Below, piece after piece: positions 8,396 through 17,308 of a stretch of 64,000 nt of DNA. Made by a program: the position numbers and the translations under genes. Each line of letters starts with the position of its first letter. Position 1 is the stretch's first letter. The notes under the pieces were generated by a model, which was not told the origin of the DNA, did no database searches, and worked only from the letters and a program-made list of their open reading frames with translations. The stretch is from assembly GCA_030632885.1 (NCBI GenBank), contig DAOVTW010000006.1, positions 1 through 64,000 of the forward strand, written 5' to 3'. This DNA is from JAIOSM01 sp023143455 (lineage in GTDB: Bacteria; Desulfobacterota; Desulfobacteria; Desulfobacterales; Desulfobacteraceae).

Positions 8396-9957
8396 CCCAG
8401 CATTCCCTCAAGCTCGCTCAACTCCGTTTTAATCCCACCTTCCATTATCTTGAGTTTTGCCATAATCACTGCCGGTTTTTCATAAACCACTTCTTCAAAC
8501 ACATCCTCTCTGTATCTGTTAAAGGTCAAATCATATTTTTCATCCACGATCTCTTTTTTAGGCACAAAGAAATATTTTTGCTTCCTGTCAGTATCTTTCG
8601 TAGGATTACGCTTTTTAAACTTTTCAACAATATCCTGTAAATCACCATATCCTTCAAGCTTTGTGCGTTTATCATCAAGACTGTATCCGTCACTCTGCAT
8701 ATCATAAAACCAGATATTTTCAGTTTCTCCGGCTTTGGTAAAAATAAGGATTGCTGTACTGACTCCGGCATAGGGTTTAAACACACCGCTTGGCATGGTA
8801 ATAACGGTTTTGAGTTCTGATTTTTCAATAAGCAGTTGTCGTGCATTTACAAACGCTTTGCCTGCTCCAAAAAGAACACCCTGGGGAACAATCATGGCTG
8901 CTGTTCCACCAATTCTGAGCATATTAAAAATACGTTCTACAAACAAAAGCTCTGTTTTGGTGGTGTTCAGCTTCAAGCCTTCATTTATATCACCTTTATC
9001 AATACTGCCTTTAAAGGGTGGATTTGCAAGTACAATATCAAATCGGTTCTCTTCATTATAGGCTTTGCTTAAAGTGTCTTTATAATCAATTTCCGGGTCA
9101 TCAATACCATGCATCATCAGGTTCATCAGACCAAGGCGCACCATTGTTACATCAAAATCATAGCCAAAAAAACTTTTTGTTAAAACTGCTTTCCTTTTTT
9201 CGTTAAGTGATGCACTTATTGAATTTCTTACAAAACCATCTTCATCTGGTGTGCCTTTGGTTTTTTTCTTATCAAATTGCGTTACAATATATTGATACGC
9301 TCCAAGTAAAAAGCCTGCGGTGCCGCATGCAGGATCAGCTATCTTATGTCCAAACTTTGGTTCAACAAGTTCAGCCATCAGTTTTATTATATGGCGGGGT
9401 GTCCTGAATTGACCGTTTTTCCCTGCACTGGCGATTTCCGAGAGAAGCATTTCATAAACATCACCCTGGATATCCTGAAAGGTTTGTCCACCATCTTGTG
9501 TATCTTTTTCTATTTCTTCAAAAATCTCGTCAATTGAATACATTGCTTCAACAAGTAAAGATGGCTTGGGTATGATAAAGACCGCATTTTTCATATGCTT
9601 TGTAAATTGTGAGATATCTCCATTAATTTCTTTGAGGAATGGGAATACCTTTGTTTGCACGTGAGTAAGCCTGTCCTTAGCAGACCTGTGTTTAAATTGA
9701 CTCCAACGAAGCTCTTCTTTGTTTATCACCTCATTGGTGCCTGGAAGAGTAAAACTGCCTTCAAATTTAGAGGTGTATGGCTCTCCTGTAAACTCTGCAT
9801 CTGCTTTTCTTTTTAAATCAAGATCATCAAGGCGTTTCATAAAAAGCAGGTAGGTGATTTGCTCAATAGCGGTTAATGGATTGGCTATCCCTCCGCTCCA
9901 GAATTTATCCCAAAGCTGGTTTATCTTACTTTTTAGTGCTGGATTGTTTTGTAACAT
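8392..9957 (-). CDS. hsdM: Type I restriction-modification N6-adenine methyltransferase subunit
   Basis: A 521-aa HsdM. The N-terminal helical domain (residues about 1-150) is followed by the SAM-binding motif DPACGTAGF at 208-216 and the catalytic NPPF at 312-315, typical of gamma-type N6-adenine methylases. With HsdS it modifies adenines at the bipartite target; with HsdR it forms the cutting complex. It lies 2 nt downstream of the AlbA_2 gene and overlaps hsdS by 4 nt. Length and motif order are normal and the gene appears intact. Confidence 0.95.
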   Translation of the reverse strand: MLQNNPALKSKINQLWDKFWSGGIANPLTAIEQITYLLFMKRLDDLDLKRKADAEFTGEPYTSKFEGSFTLPGTNEVINKEELRWSQFKHRSAKDRLTHVQTKVFPFLKEINGDISQFTKHMKNAVFIIPKPSLLVEAMYSIDEIFEEIEKDTQDGGQTFQDIQGDVYEMLLSEIASAGKNGQFRTPRHIIKLMAELVEPKFGHKIADPACGTAGFLLGAYQYIVTQFDKKKTKGTPDEDGFVRNSISASLNEKRKAVLTKSFFGYDFDVTMVRLGLMNLMMHGIDDPEIDYKDTLSKAYNEENRFDIVLANPPFKGSIDKGDINEGLKLNTTKTELLFVERIFNMLRIGGTAAMIVPQGVLFGAGKAFVNARQLLIEKSELKTVITMPSGVFKPYAGVSTAILIFTKAGETENIWFYDMQSDGYSLDDKRTKLEGYGDLQDIVEKFKKRNPTKDTDRKQKYFFVPKKEIVDEKYDLTFNRYREDVFEEVVYEKPAVIMAKLKIMEGGIKTELSELEGMLG

Positions 9958-9959
9958 GT

Positions 9960-11336
9960 TTATTTATCCTTTAAAAAATATCCACCGGTTTTTCTGCTGC
10001 CCTGGCGCTCTATAAATTCTTTTTTTATCAATGTTCGAATTTGTTTATGAATTGTATCAACAGGGCGTTTCAGCTTGCTCGCAATATTATTTGCCTGGGC
10101 TCCGGGGTGTTTTTCTATATACTCTAACAATAAAATTAATTCAGGATTTAACTTGCCATTTAACTTGCCATTTAACTTGCCATTTAACTTGCCATTACCT
10201 GACACGTTATTCTCGACAACCTGGTGTTTAAAAATAGCTGTAACAAAGCTGTCAAATTCAAATTGAATGGGTTCAAGATCTGCTTCTTTCATTAATCTTT
10301 GCATTCTTACAATGCCGGTTCCCATTTTTTCTATATAGCCCATACGGTGAAAAAGGTTTGCAATGTTGGCATTACGCAGAATACTTTTCTTTCCAAAGTT
10401 CTTTTTATTAATACCTTTTACAAGAGTGCCAGGGCTTGATATCTCCACCCGATCATCAAATATTGCAACCATAATATTTGCTCCTTTTTCAAAATAATCA
10501 CGGTGGCATACTGCATTGATAACAGCCTCCCGTAATGCTTCAAAAGGAATTTCAGGGATTTCTATTCTTTGGGGTGAGCCGTCAAATTCATATCGAACAG
10601 AGATATGCTGTTTTAGAAAAAGCATAGCATTATCAACACTTGTTACAATATCATCATTAAAATCTTTTCTATCCAATATGTCTGCTTTGTCTGTTCCTTT
10701 AAAAAGCGCACAGGTTATGGCGGTATGTCTGTATATATTTTCAAGATTTTTAGCAAAAAACAGAACCCCTGTATTATTGAAAATTACCTTACCACCCTGT
10801 TTTTCAGCAACTCCAAGGTTTTGAAGAATGGTTGGAACAGGAACAACCAATGATATATTGGATAATTTCAAAAAGTGATTTAATTTTTTCTTAGAAAAAT
10901 CTTTTTTATAGTTAAAATCAAGGTTTGTTAATTCATCATATCTTATTTTACCTTCAGATTGAAAAAACTCAATTATCTGGTTCCGGGTCATCTTTTGTGC
11001 ATTGGGTCCGATTTTGGTATAAAATCCAGACGAACAATAGTATGGTTTATCTTCTCCGCTTCTGACATGGACAATAAGTATATCCTGTACTTCTTTTAAT
11101 ATTATTTTAATTGCAGGCTCGCAATTGTTGGCAATATCCTGTATTTGAGATTTCAGCTTATTGGTTATTTTTATTCCCTTTGGCTCACCATTATCACAAA
11201 TTCCAATAAAAATTCTTCCACCGGAACCATTGGCAAAAGAGACCATCTCTTTATCAATGTTTGATATTTTTTCCTTAAATTCAATAAGATACCCTTCACC
11301 ATCTTCAATTATCTGTTTAAGTTCTTTAGAATTCAT
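9960..11336 (-). CDS. AlbA_2 (Schlafen-like) plus GHKL-ATPase-fold protein with C-terminal winged helix
   Basis: A 458-aa protein. Residues 1-115 form an AlbA_2 (divergent AAA_4/Schlafen-type) domain starting with GYLIEFKEKIS and containing GGRIFIGICDNG. Residues about 250-360 (FEALREAVINAVCHRDY, GTGIVRMQRLMKEA) match the HATPase_c_4/RecG-like module that follows AlbA_2 in these putative regulators. After a repetitive linker (GKLN repeated, about 383-398) comes a winged helix-turn-helix, about 400-455. Its ATG overlaps the hsdR stop as TGATG. The family often sits inside type I restriction operons and is thought to act as a nucleic-acid-binding regulator or accessory; its exact role is not established. 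Confidence 0.82.
   Translation of the reverse strand: MNSKELKQIIEDGEGYLIEFKEKISNIDKEMVSFANGSGGRIFIGICDNGEPKGIKITNKLKSQIQDIANNCEPAIKIILKEVQDILIVHVRSGEDKPYYCSSGFYTKIGPNAQKMTRNQIIEFFQSEGKIRYDELTNLDFNYKKDFSKKKLNHFLKLSNISLVVPVPTILQNLGVAEKQGGKVIFNNTGVLFFAKNLENIYRHTAITCALFKGTDKADILDRKDFNDDIVTSVDNAMLFLKQHISVRYEFDGSPQRIEIPEIPFEALREAVINAVCHRDYFEKGANIMVAIFDDRVEISSPGTLVKGINKKNFGKKSILRNANIANLFHRMGYIEKMGTGIVRMQRLMKEADLEPIQFEFDSFVTAIFKHQVVENNVSGNGKLNGKLNGKLNGKLNPELILLLEYIEKHPGAQANNIASKLKRPVDTIHKQIRTLIKKEFIERQGSRKTGGYFLKDK
10147..10194. repeat. Four tandem copies of a 12-bp repeat inside the AlbA_2 gene
   Basis: The unit TTTAACTTGCCA occurs four times in a row on the plus strand, encoding repeated GKLN residues between the ATPase-like and winged-helix domains. 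The repeats look identical, which suggests recent slippage or copy-number change. Because the unit is 12 bp, changes alter linker length without shifting the frame. Confidence 0.9.
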
Positions 11337-14137
11337 CAGGCTGCCAGCTCTTTGGTTAATATTAAAATTTCATCTATTTCAGATGGAGTAAAAATACCAC
11401 GAATGCCTTTAGGATGCATAATGGTAAATGGAGATTCTATTAAATCTCTCTTCTTTATTGATTCACGTTCAATCATTACTTCTTTTAAAAGGTTTAAAAA
11501 ATTCATTTGCCTTGAATTTAAGTTTGAATGCTTTTTAATAAACTCATCAAATGCCTTGGTCACTGTATTGGAAAAAGATTCCAATACCTCAAGTCCTAAA
11601 ATATGGCGTATAAATTGAATGAATTTAGCTTTTGGATTATTATAGGTCTTTCTTAAAAGGTTTATGGTTATATGAGGATGTTCTTCATGAAGAGCATCAG
11701 CAAGTTCGTTAATTTGTGATTCACTTACTGCTTCACCTTGTTTGATTTTTTGCAAAACCGGATTAGTCAAAGTTAATTCAAGGATCATCTTTTCAACCAT
11801 TTCACGGTATTTTGAAATACTTATGGATTCATGCTCCGGACCAAATTCTACCATCTCTTTTAAGAAAATACTGTCTTTAAAGTCAAATATTGCGTGTCCG
11901 GTTTCAGGTCCACCAATATTTCTAAATTTTGCCAATGGTGCAAGCTTTAAGCTAAGTTCATTAAAAGTATCATCAATGGCCGTTGCCCAGTAATGATTTG
12001 TTTGAGCTTTATTAATCAATATTTCTTCTTTTGCCACAATATTTACAGAAAGAGGCAGTTCACTTATCTGTTCAATAAGGCTATCCTTTAATGTTGAGTA
12101 CTTATCATTTTCTTCAGATAATGCAGCTAAAGATATTTCCAGAACATCTTTTTGAAACCGCATGGCTTTAAAATCAGTTTGAGAAATTGTTCTAAATAAA
12201 GGTTTTATATTGTTACGCAAAAACTCAATTTTTTCATGGGACATCTTTTCCCAAAATTCATCACTCTCTATTATGTTTAAATCTTTTGCAGCTTCTTTGA
12301 TTACAACAGAATCTTTGGGTAGCTCATTAATCTGCTTTTGTAAATATATTATCTCTTTTTCAGCAATTTTATTTTTATTAATATCAATAGCTTTTTCAAT
12401 CTTGTCTATTCTGATACCAATAAATTTTACAGGCAAAGGTATTTGCTGTTTGTTTTCTTTACCTTTAGGATTAAGCTTAAAGTATTCAAAATTATCCCAG
12501 CAATCTATAATAAGAAACATATCTTTCTCAGGGCACCATGGCTTTATTTTGTTCTCTTCTAAAAGCCTTGTTCCCCGCCCAATCATCTGCCAGAATTTTG
12601 TATAGGAGTAGACAGGTTTGGCAAAAACAAGATTTACTATTTCCCTTATATCTATGCCTGTATCCAGCATATCAACGCTAATTGCAACCCGGGGCATGTC
12701 ATTGTTAGTAAACTGGTCTAAAAGGCCACCTTTACCATATACACGAGAATCATCTGAAACCAGTACCTTTGCAAGGTCTCCACAGTATTCCGGATATAGA
12801 GAGTCAAAAATTTTTTGCATTCTTCTGGCATGGGACATGGAAGAACAAAAGAAAATTGTTTTACCTGGCAATACACCATCAGGATCTTTTACACATTCTT
12901 CCATGAATTCTTTTACAATTAAAGCATTGGTGCCTTTATTAATTATAGTTTTTTCAAGTTGAGTGCCTTCAAAATTGATCTCTTCAACTTCTTTTCCCTC
13001 TAATATCAACTTCTTCTGATCTTCAAGGCAGATTGTTCTTTTGCTGATTCCCTTATCTTGAAATTTTGTATGAATTTTCATTACCTGAAAGTTGCAAAGA
13101 AAGGGTGGGATATGGTTTATGGCTTCTTCATAAGAAAAAGCAAAAGAGGGAATGCCATCTTCACATTTAAATAATTTAAAGGTGTTATGGTCAATTATAT
13201 CTGTAGGTGTTGCCGTCAAGCCAAGGCTGATTGTATTAAAATAATCAAGAATTTCACCGTAGGTATTGTAAATAGAACGGTGACTTTCATCAATAATTAT
13301 CAAGTCAAAAAAATGGGGTGATAAAGGATTATTTTCATCACGTATGATGTTCAGCATGGAAGGATAAGTTGATATATAAATTCTCCGGTCTTTTGCAATC
13401 TGCTTTTCACCGGGTTTGGGCCATCTTGGTTCGTTGGGAAGATGTTCTTTAAATGCAGCAAGTCCCTGCTCTCTGAGAGCAATCCGATCTACCAGAAAAA
13501 GAACTCTTTCAGCCCACCCTGCCCGCATTAAAGCATCAACAATAGCAATGCATACTCTTGTTTTTCCAGTACCTGTTGCCATTACTAATAGAAAATTGCT
13601 TTGTCTGCGCTCTACCTCTTCCATTACTGCCCGAATAGCTCTAATCTGGTAATCACGTCCCGCAATATCAGTATTTATCAATTCCTCTGATAATAATTTC
13701 TTATTATTGTTTATGTAATGGTAGCGTTCAAGATCATCACGTGTTGGATATCCTATTGTTTTTTTGGGTGGATAATTTTCTAAATTCCAGAAAAATATTT
13801 CAAATCCATTTGTATAAAAGCATAATGGTAGTTTGCAATTATATTGTTTCTGGATGTTATAGCAATATTGTTTGGCTTGCTCACGACCAGCCTCAGCATC
13901 TTTAGATGTTTTTTTTGCTTCAATTACAGCAAGAGGTTTACCATCTTTACCCAAAAGTACATAATCGCTGAATTGATGGGTGTTATATCCGGTAATATCC
14001 TCAGCAACGCTGTCAGATATTTCAACTTTGATGTCAAACTCTTCAATTACTTGTGTACAGTCAGTGATATCCCAACCTGCAACTAATAATTGCTTATCTA
14101 TGATTTGTTTTCTTGTTTGATTTTCCGTATTTGCCAT
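11336..14137 (-). CDS. hsdR: Type I restriction enzyme endonuclease/helicase subunit
   Basis: A 933-aa HsdR of the EcoEI-like group. The N-terminal PD-(D/E)xK nuclease shows D58 and E73-A-K75 (SDYVLLGKDGKPLAVIEAK). The SF2 helicase core follows: Walker A GTGKT at 189-193, DESH in motif II, LGLTATPTD in motif III, and IGRGTRLL in motif VI. The last 300 residues match the EcoEI-type C-terminal domain that binds the methylase complex. The protein translocates unmodified DNA and cuts at a distance. It is the first gene of the operon; about 600 bp of noncoding sequence lie upstream. No internal stops were seen. Confidence 0.95.
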   Translation of the reverse strand: MANTENQTRKQIIDKQLLVAGWDITDCTQVIEEFDIKVEISDSVAEDITGYNTHQFSDYVLLGKDGKPLAVIEAKKTSKDAEAGREQAKQYCYNIQKQYNCKLPLCFYTNGFEIFFWNLENYPPKKTIGYPTRDDLERYHYINNNKKLLSEELINTDIAGRDYQIRAIRAVMEEVERRQSNFLLVMATGTGKTRVCIAIVDALMRAGWAERVLFLVDRIALREQGLAAFKEHLPNEPRWPKPGEKQIAKDRRIYISTYPSMLNIIRDENNPLSPHFFDLIIIDESHRSIYNTYGEILDYFNTISLGLTATPTDIIDHNTFKLFKCEDGIPSFAFSYEEAINHIPPFLCNFQVMKIHTKFQDKGISKRTICLEDQKKLILEGKEVEEINFEGTQLEKTIINKGTNALIVKEFMEECVKDPDGVLPGKTIFFCSSMSHARRMQKIFDSLYPEYCGDLAKVLVSDDSRVYGKGGLLDQFTNNDMPRVAISVDMLDTGIDIREIVNLVFAKPVYSYTKFWQMIGRGTRLLEENKIKPWCPEKDMFLIIDCWDNFEYFKLNPKGKENKQQIPLPVKFIGIRIDKIEKAIDINKNKIAEKEIIYLQKQINELPKDSVVIKEAAKDLNIIESDEFWEKMSHEKIEFLRNNIKPLFRTISQTDFKAMRFQKDVLEISLAALSEENDKYSTLKDSLIEQISELPLSVNIVAKEEILINKAQTNHYWATAIDDTFNELSLKLAPLAKFRNIGGPETGHAIFDFKDSIFLKEMVEFGPEHESISISKYREMVEKMILELTLTNPVLQKIKQGEAVSESQINELADALHEEHPHITINLLRKTYNNPKAKFIQFIRHILGLEVLESFSNTVTKAFDEFIKKHSNLNSRQMNFLNLLKEVMIERESIKKRDLIESPFTIMHPKGIRGIFTPSEIDEILILTKELAA

Positions 14138-14405
14138 TATGTATTTTTTTATCCATAGGATCGAAAAATGTCAAGGAATAAGCGCTTTACAAATTATTAG
14201 TTGCGGGTTGGGATAAGTGAACTCAGAAGGGGCAAGGAACTGACGTAGTAAGTAGCGCAGTAACCGAGTTGATAATTAGTAACGATATCCATAATTTTTG
14301 TAAAGAAGTATACAAATTAAATCATATTGGGATGCGGTTTTTATCTATACTGTCCGTGTATCCCCTGTTCCTTTATTTTGGAGGGTTGTGTTCTTGAGGA
14401 GCCCA

Positions 14406-14565
14406 GGCAGGGGTTGGTGTAAAGGTTTTCACGGGTTGAATCTCTCCGGGCGGCAGGACGCCGCAGGAGGAGAGATTCTCCTCGGAAAAAATCATGGATG
14501 ATTTTTGAGGCTCCCAGAGGTGCGCAAGCACAAATGAGTACAAAACCTTTACACCATTCCCTGCC
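14406..14565. repeat. Long imperfect palindrome with nested hairpins (MITE-like or structured RNA)
   Basis: Arms at 14406-14429 and 14542-14565 are inverted repeats matching at 22 of 24 positions. Between them sit a 10-bp stem (14438-14447 with 14469-14478) enclosing a GCGGC/GCCGC hairpin, a hairpin AAAAATCAT-GG-ATGATTTTT, and GTGC-GCAA-GCAC with a GNRA-type loop. A competing hairpin GAGGAGA/TCTCCTC overlaps the first stem. The inner part is visibly GC-richer than its surroundings. No good open reading frame was seen. Together with flanking sequence (14138-14735) this is the only structure found in that 600-bp gap. It could be a non-autonomous mobile element, a noncoding RNA, or a REP-type repeat. 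Confidence 0.6.
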
Positions 14566-14735
14566 GGTCGTTACTCTAATATTACTGCTGTTTATCCCTG
14601 AAAAAGGTGACCAAGCTTTCTTTAGACTTTTCTTGACAAAAAGTAATTTGCTATCCTATATTTGTTGCTAATTGAATATGGATTACCAAGTGTTTCAGAG
14701 CTATTTACACATCAAAGATTAAAAAAAGGAAAATC

Positions 14736-15671
14736 ATGATTGCAAATACATTTACATTTAAAGGTTCTGATGGAAAAGAAATTTTTTCACATAAATGGCT
14801 ACCGGAAAATGAGTCTGAGATTACGGCTGTTGTCCAGATAGCTCATGGAATGGCAGAACATTCTGCAAGATATAAGCGTTTTGCAAAAAAACTTACAGCA
14901 AACAATTTTGGTGTGTATGCAAATGACCACAGAGGTCATGGCCAAACTGCAGGAACAATCGAAAACCTCGGATATTTTGCTGATAACAATGGATGGGACT
15001 TAGTTGTAAACGACATTAATCAGTTAACAACTATAATTAAAAATAGCCATCCAAATATACCAGTTTTTTTATTTGGTCATTCTATGGGCTCTTTTCTTTG
15101 CCGCGATTACATGTTTACCTTTAGGGATAATGTTGCGGGAGTTATTCTTTCTGCCACTGCTTGTGATCCTGGTCTTTTAGGCAATGTAGGCATTGTTATT
15201 TCAAAGATAGAAAGTATGCTCAGGGGTAAAAAAGCTCAAAGCCCGTTGCTGGACAATTTGTCCTTTGGCAGTTTTAACAAAACTTTTAAACCCAATCGCA
15301 CAAAGTTTGACTGGCTGAGCCAAGATGATGCAGAAGTAGATAAGTATGTAGATGACCCATTTTGTGGAACTGTTTTTAAAGCAGGTTTTTTCAAAGACCT
15401 TTTAAAAGGCATAAAAAAGATCAATACGACTTCAAATATTAACTCCATCCCCAAAAGCCTTCCCGTTTACCTCTTTTCCGGTAGCAATGACCCGGTAGGT
15501 GATTTTACAAAAGGGGTTAAAAAAGTTTACAAAAGCTATGAAAAAGCAGGCATAAAAGATTTAAGTATAAAATTTTATGAAAATGGTCGTCATGAAATGT
15601 TAAATGAAATTATTCGCGATGAAGTTTCCAATGACATAATTGACTGGCTTGAACACCATCTACCGGGTTAA
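14736..15671 (+). CDS. Alpha/beta hydrolase, monoacylglycerol-lipase/lysophospholipase-like
   Basis: A 311-aa serine hydrolase of the S33 'hydrolase_4' group. The nucleophile elbow GHSMGS lies near residues 116-121; the oxyanion region is AHGMAEHSARY near 38-48; the acid is probably Asp in SGSNDPVGD and the histidine is in NGRHEMLNE near 288-296. There is no signal peptide, so it is probably cytoplasmic. Relatives hydrolyse monoacylglycerols or lysophospholipids; the substrate here is unknown. An A-rich ribosome site (AAAGGAAAATC) precedes the ATG. It stands alone between the palindromic element and two gene remnants. Confidence 0.85.
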   Translation: MIANTFTFKGSDGKEIFSHKWLPENESEITAVVQIAHGMAEHSARYKRFAKKLTANNFGVYANDHRGHGQTAGTIENLGYFADNNGWDLVVNDINQLTTIIKNSHPNIPVFLFGHSMGSFLCRDYMFTFRDNVAGVILSATACDPGLLGNVGIVISKIESMLRGKKAQSPLLDNLSFGSFNKTFKPNRTKFDWLSQDDAEVDKYVDDPFCGTVFKAGFFKDLLKGIKKINTTSNINSIPKSLPVYLFSGSNDPVGDFTKGVKKVYKSYEKAGIKDLSIKFYENGRHEMLNEIIRDEVSNDIIDWLEHHLPG

Positions 15672-15725
15672 GTAATAATTTTAGTATTCTTAATTAAAAA
15701 GTAATAGAATAATTACGAGGACATT

Positions 15726-15851
15726 ATGAGCGAATATTTATTGTCGCTGGATCATGGAACAACAAGCTTAAGATCTATCCTGTCCTACCTAAATGGTAAA
15801 ATTGTCAAACAATGGAAGGAAGCTGTCGAAAAATCCAATGGTTGGGTTTAA
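15726..15851 (+). pseudogene. glpK: 5' fragment of glycerol kinase
   Basis: The 41-codon frame begins MSEYLLSLDHGTTSLRSIL, which matches the start of glycerol kinase (S/L-LDQGTTS-R-IL, the first phosphate loop of FGGY kinases) through NGKIV. It then loses similarity and stops at 15849-15851. A ribosome site (ACGAGGAC) is still present. About 450 residues are missing, so this is a remnant, not a functional gene. Confidence 0.8.
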
Positions 15852-15852
15852 T

Positions 15853-16230
15853 ATGGATATAATCATCTATCTTTACTGTATTGCTTTTATAGGAGGGCTT
15901 GTTCATGGATTGACCGGGTTTGGTGGATGTATTGGTGCTACTGGTCCCCCTGTTGTTATTTATACATCGCTTCAACCATGGGATAAACAGCAGATAAAAG
16001 CCACCATAGTCTCTTTCTTCATTCTCACTGGTTTGGGTATTCTTATATTTTATCTATTTAACAACTTAATTACAGAACAGATTCTTATATCATTTGGATA
16101 CTCAATTCTGCCTTTAATGTCAGGTGTAGCATGTGGTGTCTTTATTTTTAGTAGAATCAATGACACTCTTTACAAACGCATTATTCACCTGCTTATAGTC
16201 GTTCTTGGGATACTATTGCTTACGGGATAA
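15853..16230 (+). pseudogene. TauE/SafE-family permease fragment
   Basis: About 125 aa from an ATG at 15853; the frame is also open from 15793. GGLVHGLTGFGGCIGATGPPVVIYTSL and KATIVSFFILTG match the second repeat of TauE/SafE anion permeases (GxxGGxxGIGGPPLVIY, RAT). Four hydrophobic segments remain. Full-length members are about 250 aa with two such repeats, so half is missing. It may be a fused remnant of first-repeat N terminus and second repeat. It abuts the glpK remnant, and neither has its remaining part nearby, which fits a deletion scar. Confidence 0.65.
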
Positions 16231-16276
16231 GACTACTCAGAGATTTCAAGACCAGGAAAACTATCAGATAAATTTA

Positions 16277-16305
16277 TTGACAAATTATAATAATTTTAGT
16301 AATTT
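16277..16305 (+). promoter_or_regulatory. Candidate promoter of the feo operon with AT-rich inverted repeat
   Basis: TTGACA (16277-16282), 17-nt spacer, TAATTT (16300-16305). The spacer contains AAATTA-TAA-TAATTT (16282-16296), an inverted repeat placed where a repressor could block the promoter. A Fur-type site is attractive given the genes, but the sequence is too AT-rich to be sure. Confidence 0.4.
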
Positions 16306-16333
16306 ATGAGGTTATTTTTTAGGAGCAAAACCC

Positions 16334-17308
16334 GTGGATAACAGACATGATAATGAAAAAGCACAGTTTAAGAAACTTTTTAAGCAACAGGGCTTAGATC
16401 AATTTAATAATCGATTTAAAGTATTGGAAATGTTTTTGAAAACTGACGAGCATATAACCAGTAAAGATTTAACTGAACAACTTAATCAAGAAGGCGAGTC
16501 TTTTGACGAAAGCTTTGTTGCAGTAACAATGGAGCTTTTATGTAAGTATGGATTTGCAAGCAAAATAGAATTTAATAATGGTGTAGCCCTGTTTGAACAT
16601 CGTCACCTTGGATTACATCATGACCATATGATTTGTACAAAATGTGGTAAAATTATTGAATTCAGAGATGAAGAGCTTGAAAAAAATCAATCTAATATGG
16701 CGCAAGCCTATGGATTTCATATGTTACAACATAAGATGGAAATATATGGAATCTGTTCAGAATGTCTGAAACAACGCAACCTTATTATTTCTCTTGACCA
16801 CGTTAAACAAGGAGAAAAAGCAGTTGTAGTAGACTTTGAAGGTGGACAAAAAATTTCAGAACGCCTTTCTTCTATGGGAGTCAGAAAAGGTGCAATAATT
16901 GAAATTGTATCAAGCCAGGCAGGAGGGCAAATTGTTGCAGCTGTTGAAGAAAGCAGGTTTGTGATAGGAAGAGGAATGTCCACTAAGGTGATGGTTCAAC
17001 CTATAGGGGAAACAGATACTGAGATTGTAAAAAATAAAACAATAAAAACCTCTCTGCCCATCACAACTCTCAATAAAGTTAAACAAGGGCAGGAATGCAT
17101 TATATCAAAAATTTCAGGGGAGCCTAAGCTTAGAAGAAGACTTTTGGAAATGGGAATAAACCGGGGAACAAAAGTATATATTGAAAAGTATGCGCCTTTA
17201 AAAGATCCGCTTGAACTTGTCGTAAAAGGAAGCCATATTTCATTACGTGTTGAAGAAGCAGTACATATCAATGTTGAGAATGTGAGGAGCTCACAAAAAT
17301 ATGACTGA
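16334..17308 (+). CDS. Fur-family regulator fused to two FeoA domains
   Basis: A 324-aa fusion starting at GTG 16334 with AGGAG upstream. Residues about 1-145 are Fur-like: a winged-helix DNA-binding half (NRFKVLEMFLKTDEHITSKDL) and a dimerisation half with HLGLHHDHMICTKCGK and ICSEC, which supply the His and Cys metal ligands. Residues about 155-230 and 240-320 are two FeoA (SH3-like) domains, each with the LxxMGxxxG pattern (LSSMGVRKG, LLEMGINRG). FeoA domains bind the FeoB transporter; Fur senses iron. The stop overlaps feoB by 8 nt. The fusion suggests that iron sensing and transporter control sit in one protein. Start and fusion are supported by one uninterrupted frame. Confidence 0.88.
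   Translation: MDNRHDNEKAQFKKLFKQQGLDQFNNRFKVLEMFLKTDEHITSKDLTEQLNQEGESFDESFVAVTMELLCKYGFASKIEFNNGVALFEHRHLGLHHDHMICTKCGKIIEFRDEELEKNQSNMAQAYGFHMLQHKMEIYGICSECLKQRNLIISLDHVKQGEKAVVVDFEGGQKISERLSSMGVRKGAIIEIVSSQAGGQIVAAVEESRFVIGRGMSTKVMVQPIGETDTEIVKNKTIKTSLPITTLNKVKQGQECIISKISGEPKLRRRLLEMGINRGTKVYIEKYAPLKDPLELVVKGSHISLRVEEAVHINVENVRSSQKYD

Noticed and set aside
10147..10194. Tandem repeats as a CRISPR array
   Set aside because: The units are 12 bp and contiguous with no spacers, and they lie inside a coding frame.
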